Both the position numbers and the translations under genes were made by a program. 64,000 nt of DNA. It comes from Roseibium litorale. Its GTDB lineage: Bacteria > Pseudomonadota > Alphaproteobacteria > Rhizobiales > Stappiaceae. The stretch spans positions 248,001-312,000 of the forward strand of contig NZ_JACYXI010000001.1 in the NCBI RefSeq assembly GCF_014842915.1, in the 5' to 3' direction. Shown piece by piece: positions 1-7,276 of this stretch. Every line of letters starts with the position of its first letter. Position 1 is the stretch's first letter. Under the pieces are notes generated by a model. That model worked only from the letters and a program-made list of their open reading frames with translations, made no database searches and was not told the DNA's origin.

Positions 1-1521
1 ATAGAAGCTGTGTTCAACTCGAATGCCTTGCTTGGTGACCCGGCGCAGCCCCTCGCCTCCCGCTACCGGTGCAAGCAGAACGTCGAGGGCGTGGGTATCC
101 TCGATCCAGCGGACATCTCCCCGCCACGCATTGGCAACCTGAAACGGTGTCTTCCGCTTCAGGCCAGCATGGGGCGTATGAGCATATTGCTCCTTGGCCC
201 ATCGATCGGCTTCCGCCTGCAGCTCCTTGGCAGAGAGCTCCACCTGAAAAAGCTTCGCGTCGTCAGTGCCAAGCCGGGCCGAGAAAGCCTTCCGGTTCTC
301 AATCACCTTTCGATCAGCAACCGAGTGACCAATGAACCCCGGCAGGGTCGCCGCGCAGTCCCGCTGGAAAGTCCCGATCACCCGCTCCACGGTGCCCTTC
401 TGTTCCGGGCTGTAGGGGGTTGAAAGCTCCTGTTCGATGCCCAGCCCTTCCAGCAGGCAGACAGTCGATTTTGCGGTGAAGTCCGAACCGTTGTCGGTTT
501 TGATGACTTCTGGAACGCCCCATTCAAGCAGGCACTTGCGGATCAACAGCCCAACCGCTGCAGCCCTTGCCGTATCGGTGACCAGCAGAACCACCCGGCG
601 GGAGTAAAGATCGATTGCCGCATAAATGTTCCGCCGCCCATCCCGGGTCATCACGTCAGAGGGCGAGGCATCGATTTCCCAGCGCTGGTTCAGCCGGTCC
701 ACCTTGTTTGCGCCGGTCGCCACGAACTGGGCTTTGGACTTGTAAGCATCCGGATCGGTGATCTTCAAAAGCGCAGGTCCCAGCTCCTGCTTCCAGGTTT
801 TAAGGGCGTTTTGAAACGTCCTTAAAGGCGGCAATGGCATGCGCTTTTGCCCCTTGGAGGTCTCCACCAGAACGGTTGGGCCGAACTTTGCGAGGGCAAC
901 ATTCCGAATGTGTTTTGCGCTCAAGAACTGGTTTGCCGCATAGGCAGCAAGACAATAGCTGCGCAGCTCCCCATCCTCGGCCCGGTCCAGCACTCCAGTG
1001 CCTTTCCTTGCCTTGCTCGGATCATGGGCGAGCCTGTTCCGTGCGGTTCGAGAAAGCTGCCGCCAACGGGCAAGCGAGCGCCGGGAGACAGTGCCACAAG
1101 CCGTCTTGACCCAGTCGGGAACGGCCACACCTCCATCCTGATAAAGACGGGAGAATAGGTCATCCGCGGCCCCGGCCTGCATACCCGTTGAGACACGGAA
1201 CCGGTCGGCCACCTTCACCAGGATCAACCGGGCGTCACGCGCCCGCCGCTCGACAGGCGACAAGGTCAGATCGGTTTCGGTGCGCACATCGTCCTTGTCG
1301 AACCGGACAAAGCCACGGGCATAGGCGAGCTTCTGGGCCATCGGCAGGAGATCAATGTGATACTCCAGACCACCTCCGCCTTCCCTGCCCTGGCGCGGAC
1401 GGGAAAGCCCGGATGATATCCATCCCTCCCGGTCGGCTAGTTTCTGAACGCCACGCTTGGAGGCCGGAAACCCCGGCAGCATTAATTCGGAGATTTCTTG
1501 GACAGTCAGCCAGAGACGCAT
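1..1521 (-). CDS. Mu-type DDE transposase (MuA-like), 3' end outside window
   Basis: The frame is open from the ATG at 1521 to the left edge, giving 507 visible residues without a stop, so the gene is partial only because of the window boundary. The N-terminal part begins MRLWLTVQEISELMLPG, like the winged-helix DNA-binding start of MuA transposases. The middle holds an rve-like integrase core with acidic residues in WEIDASPSD, AAIDLYSRRV and KTDNGSDF, and a glutamate-containing SPEQKGTVERV segment, matching the DDE layout. It should bind the phage ends and perform replicative transposition. It is last in a leftward run of phage early genes; in Mu the ATPase B gene would follow, here beyond the window. 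Family call is strong; exact domain limits are estimated. Confidence 0.9.
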   Translation of the reverse strand, partial: MRLWLTVQEISELMLPGFPASKRGVQKLADREGWISSGLSRPRQGREGGGGLEYHIDLLPMAQKLAYARGFVRFDKDDVRTETDLTLSPVERRARDARLILVKVADRFRVSTGMQAGAADDLFSRLYQDGGVAVPDWVKTACGTVSRRSLARWRQLSRTARNRLAHDPSKARKGTGVLDRAEDGELRSYCLAAYAANQFLSAKHIRNVALAKFGPTVLVETSKGQKRMPLPPLRTFQNALKTWKQELGPALLKITDPDAYKSKAQFVATGANKVDRLNQRWEIDASPSDVMTRDGRRNIYAAIDLYSRRVVLLVTDTARAAAVGLLIRKCLLEWGVPEVIKTDNGSDFTAKSTVCLLEGLGIEQELSTPYSPEQKGTVERVIGTFQRDCAATLPGFIGHSVADRKVIENRKAFSARLGTDDAKLFQVELSAKELQAEADRWAKEQYAHTPHAGLKRKTPFQVANAWRGDVRWIEDTHALDVLLAPVAGGEGLRRVTKQGIRVEHSFY

Positions 1522-1524
1522 GGT

Positions 1525-1749
1525 TCAGGCCTCCCGCCGGTTTGGAGCATGCCGCTCTCTGTAGGCGATGGCATAGCGCCGCTTCATCAGCTCGCTCGGC
1601 TGCCGGTTTTTCCGCAGTTCGTTCCGGTATACTTGCTCGGCCAGCTTCAGATTACAGTGACGGCTCTCTTCGTTGCAGTCCGGCAAACGGCAGGAGAAAC
1701 AAGGGTGAATGTCCCGTTCCTTGAACTCTGGGCTGACAGGGGTCTCCAT
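1525..1749 (-). CDS. Small Cys-rich phage protein upstream of the transposase
   Basis: This 74-residue protein has a cluster of four cysteines (HPCFSCRLPDCNEESRHC, about residues 15-32) that could hold a metal, followed by a basic tail. I do not recognise the family. The ATG at 1749 overlaps the TGA of the preceding gene in a TGATG arrangement, which is why it is preferred over the in-frame GTG at 1752. Its stop lies 3 bases before the transposase start. The position between the upstream early gene and MuA suggests a role in transposition or early control, but that is context only. Confidence 0.7.
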   Translation of the reverse strand: METPVSPEFKERDIHPCFSCRLPDCNEESRHCNLKLAEQVYRNELRKNRQPSELMKRRYAIAYRERHAPNRREA

Positions 1750-2204
1750 CACTTAGCCCCCCGGATCTTGGCCTGAAGCAGCCTCTTGTAGCTGCTGACC
1801 TGTTCCTCATGATGATTGAGAAGAGCGAGCTGGATCACTGGCTCGAACTTGCTCGGCACCACCGAAAGGTCGAACTCAGATCCCAGAAAGCCCATAAGCT
1901 GCTTCTGCCCGGTGGCATGGACCAGGGCCACAAACCGTTCCACCGTGATCTGGTGACCAACCTTTGCCTCGCTGGCATAGGCATCCAGCATGGTCACAGT
2001 GACCGGCGCTCCCAGCCGTTCGCTCATGAGGGTTGCGATTTCTTCCCGGCTCTGGCCGCAATCCTTGAGAGCGCGGGCAATCGCCCGGCTGATCCGCGAG
2101 GCCAACTCGCCTCCAGCAGGCGCATCCTGGAAACCAAGCACTACTTCGGGCGGCACGAAGTCCCGGAACAAGTCGAGGGTGGATGTGTCCTGACGCTTAA
2201 CCAT
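1749..2204 (-). CDS. Phage early protein of unknown function, 151 aa
   Basis: Soluble protein beginning MVKRQDTSTLDLF. A stretch reading SREEIATLMSERLG followed by VTVTMLDAYAS looks like a helix-turn-helix, so DNA binding is plausible but unproven. The ATG at 2204 overlaps the TAA of the ParB-like gene by 8 bases (ATGGTTAA) and is preceded by an AGGGGTGG ribosome site. A longer frame to 2258 exists but would overlap more and has no better start. It is part of the tightly packed leftward early operon of the Mu-like phage, directly between the ParB-like gene and the Cys-rich small gene. Confidence 0.75.
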   Translation of the reverse strand: MVKRQDTSTLDLFRDFVPPEVVLGFQDAPAGGELASRISRAIARALKDCGQSREEIATLMSERLGAPVTVTMLDAYASEAKVGHQITVERFVALVHATGQKQLMGFLGSEFDLSVVPSKFEPVIQLALLNHHEEQVSSYKRLLQAKIRGAK

Positions 2205-3075
2205 GGAGCCACCCCTTTGCGCGAACCAGCTCAAGGATTTCATCCTTGTAGGTTTCAAACAGGATCTGGCGGGTGGTCTTGGTCAGCTTCACCAGCCCGC
2301 CCTGGGTGGCGCGGAGGATCTTGTCGTTGTCTGACAGCACCGGGAGGCCATTTACCAGGCGCTCGGCCTCCGCCACATTGTTAGGCCGTGTATCTTCTCC
2401 CTCACCTTCTCCGTCCTCGCTGTCACCGGCCTTGACCGGCCCCAGAAGCAGATCCAGAAGCATGGATTGCTCTTGCTGCGTCTTTGCTGACAGAGCCTTT
2501 AGCTCGGATTGTTTCAGAGCCAGAGCGCTGCCGCGCAGCCGCTCTCGTGTGGCGGGGCTCAAGCCTTCGAAGATCTGCACCGCCAGCTCGACAGAGCGGC
2601 GGGAAAGCCCTGTGCTTTCAGCCGCCGAAGAACAAAACGCAAAAATTGCGACTTGATTTTCTGCTTTGTTTTTAGCGACTTGGCTTTTCCGGTCACCTCC
2701 ATGTTTGGCTATCGGATGTTTCGCCTCATAGATCCGCTTCAGCTCATAAAGAGCCTCACAGCGTTCAAGGGCGTTGAAGTCCTTGCGGGCAAGGTTTTCC
2801 ATGATTTCATGAAGGCGCAGATCATCTGCACTCTCACCCTCTTGCGGGGTGAGAATACGGGCTTCGATCTGCTTCATTTTGACAATCTGTGCGCCGCGCA
2901 AGCGATGTCCGCCAGCGACAAGCCGGAAACCTTCACCTTCTGCAATCACGTCAATCGGCGTTTTCTGGCCGACTTCGAGCATGGCAGCGCCGAGAAAGGC
3001 GGCCCATTCATCGTCCACCTGGCGCAAGCGGCCATCTGGAATGTGGACTTTGTTGACAGGTAAGAACTCGACCAT
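2197..3075 (-). CDS. ParB/Srx-fold nuclease-like protein of the Mu-like phage
   Basis: This 292-residue protein begins MVEFLPVNKVHIPDGR and carries the ParB N-terminal signature: a DVIAEGEGFRLVAGGHRL segment (about residues 40-60) and a later LHEIMENLARKDFNALERCEAL helix region typical of ParB/Spo0J-like proteins. A KHGGDRKSQVAK motif follows, often seen in phage and plasmid members. The C-terminal third contains an acidic low-complexity linker (GDSEDGEGEGED). Start 3075 was chosen because a GAGGTG ribosome site precedes it; the open frame extends upstream to 3171 without another good start. It is unpartnered by a ParA here, so a role in phage transposition control is more likely than segregation. 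Confidence 0.85.
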   Translation of the reverse strand: MVEFLPVNKVHIPDGRLRQVDDEWAAFLGAAMLEVGQKTPIDVIAEGEGFRLVAGGHRLRGAQIVKMKQIEARILTPQEGESADDLRLHEIMENLARKDFNALERCEALYELKRIYEAKHPIAKHGGDRKSQVAKNKAENQVAIFAFCSSAAESTGLSRRSVELAVQIFEGLSPATRERLRGSALALKQSELKALSAKTQQEQSMLLDLLLGPVKAGDSEDGEGEGEDTRPNNVAEAERLVNGLPVLSDNDKILRATQGGLVKLTKTTRQILFETYKDEILELVRAKGWLHG

Positions 3076-3233
3076 TTTACACCTCAACACCACTTGAAAA
3101 GACCGGACGGCGAGAGCTTGCGGCCCTCGGCCGCCCGGCAAGTTTCCTTGGGAGGAGACGCCCGGAGCCACACAAGGCTCGGGACGTAAGGCAGCGCCTC
3201 AACCGCACCACTCGCCCAGGTGCCGGGATTGCT

Positions 3234-3413
3234 TCAGCGCAGGAAGACCAGGATCCCAGCCGCCAGCCCAAAGGCGCAAAGAGACGCGCCGGAGATCGTC
3301 AATCCCCACCGGCTTGCCGCCTCGATCAGGCGGTCCAGCTCTAAAAAAGTCAGAGTTGCAGGACTGGGCACATGAGGCAGGCGCGGGAAAAGTGGTTCCT
3401 TTGCGCCTGTCAT
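3234..3413 (-). CDS. Small membrane protein, 59 aa, in phage early operon
   Basis: Translation from the ATG at 3413 gives 59 residues with one C-terminal hydrophobic segment (about residues 38-58, LTISGASLCAFGLAAGILVF) ending in a single Arg before TGA. Its ATG overlaps the TGA of the upstream gene as TGATG, a junction repeated three more times in this operon, and that is the main reason to believe it. Another frame is open over the same bases but lacks such coupling. Function unknown. The short stretch from 3076 to 3233 between this gene and the ParB-like gene has no gene I can support. Confidence 0.6.
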   Translation of the reverse strand: MTGAKEPLFPRLPHVPSPATLTFLELDRLIEAASRWGLTISGASLCAFGLAAGILVFLR

Positions 3414-3613
3414 CAGATGGTTTCCCGAACCACGCCAGGGTCATCTGGCTGCCGCATCTCGCGGACGCGACCGTCAACCTGATCCGGCCAATCTCCGAAT
3501 TCACGGTCGGCCTTTCGCTTGGCATCACCAAGGGCGGCGATCGCCAATGCGAGACCGATGCCTGCGGCAGCAAAGGCTGAGCAAAGGGCAAACAACGCAA
3601 TGTTTGCGCTCAT
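3413..3613 (-). CDS. Small membrane protein, 66 aa, in phage early operon
   Basis: Starts MSANIALFALCSAFAAAGIG at the ATG at 3613, which overlaps the TGA of the upstream gene (ATGA). One hydrophobic segment spans roughly residues 4-28, followed by a charged cytoplasmic-type tail rich in Asp and Arg. A further in-frame start at 3664 exists but would sit inside the upstream gene. No family recognised. Two consecutive single-pass small membrane proteins in the early region could be lysis- or exclusion-related, though nothing in the sequence proves this. Confidence 0.65.
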   Translation of the reverse strand: MSANIALFALCSAFAAAGIGLALAIAALGDAKRKADREFGDWPDQVDGRVREMRQPDDPGVVRETI

Positions 3614-3927
3614 CCTGCGAGCCCCCACTGCATTTTGAGGCGATTGGCGGGTTTCACCTGCCATTTAGCCTCACTGACCAGAAAAAGGTTCAGATAGGCC
3701 GCATCCGCTTCGGCAAGACCGATGTCCTCATAGACACGGGCATCACCGAAAAAAAGACTGGTCTGGGCCACCTGGACAGTGCCGCGGTCAGCCAGTTCCA
3801 CCGGGTCGGTTTCCCCCCGGAAGAAGTAGCGGACACCACCCTTGCTGACCTTCGTCAGAACGTATTGGCCAACCGCGACCGGTGCGCTTGCCTTCCGATC
3901 TGCATTATTCAGTTGAAGGGCAACCAT
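3610..3927 (-). CDS. Phage early protein of unknown function, 105 aa
   Basis: Soluble protein beginning MVALQLNNADRKAS with a beta-rich centre (VGQYVLTKVSKGGVRYFFRGETDPV). I do not recognise it. The ATG at 3927 lies in a TGATG overlap with the stop of the Ner-like gene, so the two are probably translationally coupled. A GTG at 3930 is an alternative start. It is the second gene of the leftward early transcript after the Ner-like regulator. Confidence 0.65.
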   Translation of the reverse strand: MVALQLNNADRKASAPVAVGQYVLTKVSKGGVRYFFRGETDPVELADRGTVQVAQTSLFFGDARVYEDIGLAEADAAYLNLFLVSEAKWQVKPANRLKMQWGLAG

Positions 3928-4241
3928 CACGCCGCCCTCCGGTCAGTCGAAGCACCGGCCTTGTCAGCCTGGCTCCCTGCTTTCTGGCTTTTCAGCAAAG
4001 CTTCGTTGCTGCTAGAAAGAATGCGGGAACGGCGGATCGGGTAGCGGGCGGGAAAGAGCTCCTCCACGGCAACGCCAAGGAAATCGGCAATCGCTTGCTC
4101 TGCCTTACGGACCGGCCGTTTCCAGACGTGAGAGAAATGTCCCGGCGTCATGTCATGCAACTCGGCCAAAGCCGTCAGCGTCATGCCGCGCCGATGCAAC
4201 TCTCCTTTGATGGAATGCTGGTCCCATGTCTTCTTGGTCAT
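3927..4241 (-). CDS. ner: Ner-like helix-turn-helix regulator of Mu-like phage
   Basis: 104 residues. The first 65 match the Ner/Nlp (SfsB-type) DNA-binding domain: KGELHRRGMTLTALAELHD, then MTPGHFSHVWKRPVRKAEQ, then IADFLGVAVEELFPARY. In Mu, Ner is the first gene of the early transcript and turns down both the early and the repressor promoter. Here it is likewise first in the leftward early operon and divergent from the repressor gene at 4400, with an AT-rich operator region between. The C-terminal 35 residues are Ser/Ala/Lys-rich and probably disordered, an extension compared with the short Mu Ner. Confidence 0.85.
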   Translation of the reverse strand: MTKKTWDQHSIKGELHRRGMTLTALAELHDMTPGHFSHVWKRPVRKAEQAIADFLGVAVEELFPARYPIRRSRILSSSNEALLKSQKAGSQADKAGASTDRRAA

Positions 4242-4338
4242 GGTGATCCTCGGGAATGCAAACGGTCTGCTGCAACAGGCCGTTTTCTTGAAGTCTGGTG
4301 TAACTTTTCGGCCCTCAAGTTAGCGCCGATGTTTGGAG

Positions 4339-4379
4339 TATAGCTATATACGTATCTAAATAAAACAATATAGATACGT
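4339..4379. promoter_or_regulatory. Probable operator between repressor and ner
   Basis: In the AT-rich divergent region there is a perfect 9-base inverted repeat, ACGTATCTA at 4350-4358 and TAGATACGT at 4371-4379, with a 12-base spacer. A 10-base palindrome TATAGCTATA (4339-4348) lies just before it. Position between the divergent repressor and Ner genes makes these the obvious binding sites for one or both regulators. Promoter elements cannot be assigned by eye. Confidence 0.6.
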
Positions 4380-4399
4380 TCGTTAGCTTATTTTTTTGT

Positions 4400-4855
4400 A
4401 TGGCGAGACCCGCAAAGCCGAAAACAGAACTAGCTCAAAGGCTTGTTGAGTTGCGAGGTGTGGAAAACCGTGAGGATTTTTGCGCTAGGCTGGGCATCTC
4501 CGAAGGCACCTACGCAAACTATGAGCGTGGAGACCGCATTCCCGACGTCAATTTAATAACAAAGGTGTCCTTATCGGAAGGCATCAGCCTGGACTGGCTC
4601 TTGCTGGGCGAAGGCCCTATGCGCAGGAACGAAACTCCCGCTCTTCCCTCAGACAAGGCTGGGACGCGCAAGCTGATTTGGAACATTGCCCATGCCTTCT
4701 GGTCCAATCTGCCGCGGAGATCGAAACCAGAGGAAGTCGCCGACCAGTTCGTCGAAATGTTCGACTATCTGGCTCAGAAGGATATCGGGGAGGAAGCCGC
4801 GGCCAAAGTCATCGAATTTGGCGCTGAGCAGCTGAGAAGAAGTATTAAAAAGTAA
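4400..4855 (+). CDS. Phage repressor-like XRE family protein
   Basis: 151 residues. The N-terminal domain is a lambda-type HTH: AQRLVELRGVENREDFCARL, then GISEGTYANYERGDRIPD, then a segment ending LDWLLLGEG typical of small phage repressors. The C-terminal half (IWNIAHAFWSNLPRRSKPEEVADQ onward) is a helical region with no peptidase motif, so it does not look like a LexA/CI-type self-cleaving repressor. The ATG at 4400 has no evident Shine-Dalgarno site and follows a T-rich stretch, compatible with a leaderless or weakly translated repressor. It should keep the leftward early operon silent in the lysogen. Confidence 0.85.
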   Translation: MARPAKPKTELAQRLVELRGVENREDFCARLGISEGTYANYERGDRIPDVNLITKVSLSEGISLDWLLLGEGPMRRNETPALPSDKAGTRKLIWNIAHAFWSNLPRRSKPEEVADQFVEMFDYLAQKDIGEEAAAKVIEFGAEQLRRSIKK

Positions 4856-4894
4856 ATATTGCACATATCTTGCAGATCTCGTGAGGAAAATACT

Positions 4895-5377
4895 ATGAAT
4901 AAAAAAGAAGGATTCAATATTAATTTTTTTATCTCTCTTCGGCCATTTGCTCGAATTAAAATATATGTGAAGAAATTTTCAATTCCTCGATTCTTAGAGT
5001 TATTATCTCTGATTTTTACAATATTATCTTTCTTTATTTCTATAACAAGCATAATTCATATCTCTCATCAAGAGAAAGCAATTGAGTTAATTAAAAATTT
5101 AATCAGCATTTATAATAAAGCTAGCATAGATTTTTTCATTACAGCAGCATATGCAGCGCCAATTAGCGAGATAATTGATCAAATCCAAACACCAAAAGAG
5201 CTTTTAAAGCTTTTAATGTTATCATTCGTTTTTTTAATTACCGCAATATATGGCCTATTCTGCTGGTTCGCTGTTTTCACTTCCAAAAATAGTAGAACCG
5301 TTACATTTGCACAGGATAGTATTAGGATGTTACTCGGGTTTTATGTTGGAGCAGCTACCGGGTTCCTTGGCTCTTGA
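4895..5377 (+). CDS. AT-rich multi-pass membrane protein, possible prophage cargo
   Basis: 160 residues from the ATG at 4895, preceded by GAGG at good spacing. At least two hydrophobic segments are visible: about residues 35-58 (LELLSLIFTILSFFISITSI) and 110-132 (LLMLSFVFLITAIYGLFCWF), with a possible third at the C terminus (LLGFYVGAATGFLG). Base composition is strikingly AT-rich compared with both neighbours, a sign of recent transfer. It lies just downstream of the repressor, the position in lysogens where cargo genes expressed from the repressor side are found. Not recognised as any known family; superinfection exclusion is one possibility. Confidence 0.65.
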   Translation: MNKKEGFNINFFISLRPFARIKIYVKKFSIPRFLELLSLIFTILSFFISITSIIHISHQEKAIELIKNLISIYNKASIDFFITAAYAAPISEIIDQIQTPKELLKLLMLSFVFLITAIYGLFCWFAVFTSKNSRTVTFAQDSIRMLLGFYVGAATGFLGS

Positions 5378-5953
5378 GCGATACTGCCTTCCCTTCTGTT
5401 GCGCACGCTGGCGCATTTTAGAAAGCCTGCCAAGTAGTGTGGCAAAGTCAGCTACCCTGTATCCAATCTCAGGGATTTGTAACCCAGCAATATCTCTATC
5501 CCGAAAGACCTCTGCGACACACCCAAGCGCCGGATAAATCCGCCGATAGGGATTATTCCGGAAAGCCCACACACAGGCTGGCCATAAGCCCGCGGTCCAA
5601 AGGTGTTCTGCCAGGGCGGACATGGCCATTGGCCCAGATGCCCCGCCCCGGTATTCCGGCAGGATGTAACAGGCGTGAAACTCGCCGGGCACGGCAATTG
5701 CAAGGTCCCGATTTGGCTTCGCCATCGCGAAGCCGACAACGGCATCACCATCGACAAGCGCGAAAAGCGCCTCGCCATCAGGCTGCTCGGCAAACCAGCG
5801 CTGCCATTGCCCAATCCGATAGGCCTCATCGCGGCTGGCCTGCACCCGATCTGGAAGAAAATGATAAACCTCGCGCCAGCTGCAAGCATGAATACTTGCA
5901 ATGGCAACAACATCCGTTTCCAGAGCTTTGCGAATTCCAGTTATAATAGACAT
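5330..5953 (-). CDS. GNAT family N-acetyltransferase
   Basis: 207 residues beginning MSIITGIRKALETDVVAIASIHACSWREVYHFLP, the usual GNAT start with an early WREVY-type helix. The acetyl-CoA binding region is around FHACYILPEYRGGASGPMAM (residues about 92-111), and the NPYRRIYPALGC segment fits the last strands. The substrate cannot be told. The ATG at 5953 follows AAGGGGAAC. The last 30 or so residues are basic and run antisense into the end of the AT-rich membrane gene (5330-5377), so the natural C terminus may have been altered by prophage insertion here. Confidence 0.8.
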   Translation of the reverse strand: MSIITGIRKALETDVVAIASIHACSWREVYHFLPDRVQASRDEAYRIGQWQRWFAEQPDGEALFALVDGDAVVGFAMAKPNRDLAIAVPGEFHACYILPEYRGGASGPMAMSALAEHLWTAGLWPACVWAFRNNPYRRIYPALGCVAEVFRDRDIAGLQIPEIGYRVADFATLLGRLSKMRQRAQQKGRQYRSRAKEPGSCSNIKPE

Positions 5954-6002
5954 TCAAATTAGTTCCCCTTAAAGTTGTATTTATGCGTTGGGGGGAATTC
6001 GA

Positions 6003-6329
6003 ATGCTGGATGACAGGATCCTAGCGGCGATCACAAAACGAATGAGTGAGCGGGACAAAAAAATACGTCTGATATCAACGGCATGTTTCGCTTATCTCGG
6101 TGGAATTGCAACCGCAGGCCTTGTTTGGCTCGCCCATCCTGCGCTTGGGGACGATGACCTTGCGAAGCTGGCAGCCATAGCATCCTGTTCTACCGGTCAA
6201 CCCGCAGCCTCTCTATGGCTAGACCTCTCCGCCGGAAACCCTTGGCCTTGGCAGAGAGATCAATTGGCCAGCCAGCTGCTAGTTGAGATCGACGTCAGCC
6301 GCTGCGCTGTCCGTCACGCCGCGAACTGA
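6003..6329 (+). CDS. Hypothetical single-pass membrane protein, 108 aa
   Basis: Begins MLDDRILAAITKRMSERDKK at the ATG at 6003, preceded by a GGGGGG stretch; an in-frame TTG lies at 5988. One hydrophobic segment covers about residues 25-46 (ISTACFAYLGGIATAGLVWL), with a soluble remainder containing one Cys. The last 51 bases overlap, in the opposite strand, the end of the sensory-domain gene. It is divergent from the GNAT gene with 49 bases between starts. I do not recognise the family; the reading of the last third as real coding sequence is uncertain. Confidence 0.45.
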   Translation: MLDDRILAAITKRMSERDKKIRLISTACFAYLGGIATAGLVWLAHPALGDDDLAKLAAIASCSTGQPAASLWLDLSAGNPWPWQRDQLASQLLVEIDVSRCAVRHAAN

Positions 6330-7028
6330 AGCCGAGATCAGGCCAAAGCGCTCATTGCGGATCCAACTGACCGCCACGATAGACTGATGGTAGCGGACAA
6401 TCCGACTGCCGTTGTTTGTGGCTGACGCAATCAGGCTGCGGAGTTGGGGCTCCACTCTCCTCTCAGGCGGAAAGACGGCCACTTCCTGTCCATTCATGGT
6501 CAGCGTCAGGGACCAGCAATCGGCACACTCTGGCTGCATATCGACAAGCGCATATGGCGAGGCAACGGCAACAAATGTCAGCCCGCCAATCTTCTTGGTC
6601 AGAGGCACGAAACCGACTCCTGAGCTGCGTCCTGTGACCGCCTCGCCCACCACCATTCCTGCAGCCTGTGAAGCCTTTTGGATGTACTCCCGGTCAGAGA
6701 GATCAATCCTGTCCGGCGGATATCGGTAGCTGTCATGACGGAGCATGCCATCCGAGCCAATCACGATGATTGCCCGCACACCAGGCACGCCGGAAGCTAT
6801 TCGCTTCAACTCCTCATGGATCAGCCGGCCATTATGCAAAGCCGAAACGACGACTGCAGACGCATCAAGCGCCTGGTCCGCAGCATACAACACCCGCTCA
6901 GCTGTCAGATTGGATATTCTCGCCCCTCTGAATGCATCTTGAAGCGCACGATCGGACGCCTCGTCAGCATATGCAGCAGCGCTCAAGAACGAGAGCGCCA
7001 CTCCCCCCAAAACTCTAAGTAAGCCCAT
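6279..7028 (-). CDS. Secreted PDC/Cache-like sensory domain protein without output domain
   Basis: 249 residues from the ATG at 7028. Residues 1-21 (MGLLRVLGGVALSFLSAAAYA) are a signal peptide with an AYA-type cleavage site. The rest resembles the extracytoplasmic PDC/dCache fold seen in front of GGDEF proteins and histidine kinases: GVRAIIVIGSDGMLRHDS, then a YPPDRIDLSDREYIQKA segment, then VGEAVTGRSSGVGFVPLTKKI. No second transmembrane segment or catalytic output domain follows; the protein ends after ASVRGVTDSAAADVDLN. It could be a soluble ligand-binding partner or a truncated sensor. An in-frame start at 7097 would bury the signal peptide. Confidence 0.7.
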   Translation of the reverse strand: MGLLRVLGGVALSFLSAAAYADEASDRALQDAFRGARISNLTAERVLYAADQALDASAVVVSALHNGRLIHEELKRIASGVPGVRAIIVIGSDGMLRHDSYRYPPDRIDLSDREYIQKASQAAGMVVGEAVTGRSSGVGFVPLTKKIGGLTFVAVASPYALVDMQPECADCWSLTLTMNGQEVAVFPPERRVEPQLRSLIASATNNGSRIVRYHQSIVAVSWIRNERFGLISASVRGVTDSAAADVDLN

Positions 7029-7276
7029 GAAATCACCCGTGAAATTTCTCCCGATTGAACCTAACCGGCAGAAATCACGGGTTGTAGCAATTACCACGTG
7101 CGACTGAGTTGCATTTATGCATTCAGTTTAGGGGCATGGCTGCATTGAATGGCCAATTCGCATAAGGGCCGTTTATGGAAGTTGGGTGATGGCTGGCACC
7201 CCAAAGCTGTCCTTTGGGCCAACCGCAGCGGACGGCTGCTTTGAGCCCAAATTTGACGTTCGGTATCCGCAAACAG

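Noticed and set aside
3199-3600. 133-residue minus-strand frame in phage early region
   Set aside because: Conflicts with two smaller frames that have overlapping start/stop junctions with their neighbours, and its own start has no such coupling.
5974-7123. Similar 16-base words GTTGTATTTATGCGTT (5974) and GTTGCATTTATGCATT (7108) as possible element ends
   Set aside because: Two mismatches, and the interval does not behave as a unit; likely chance.
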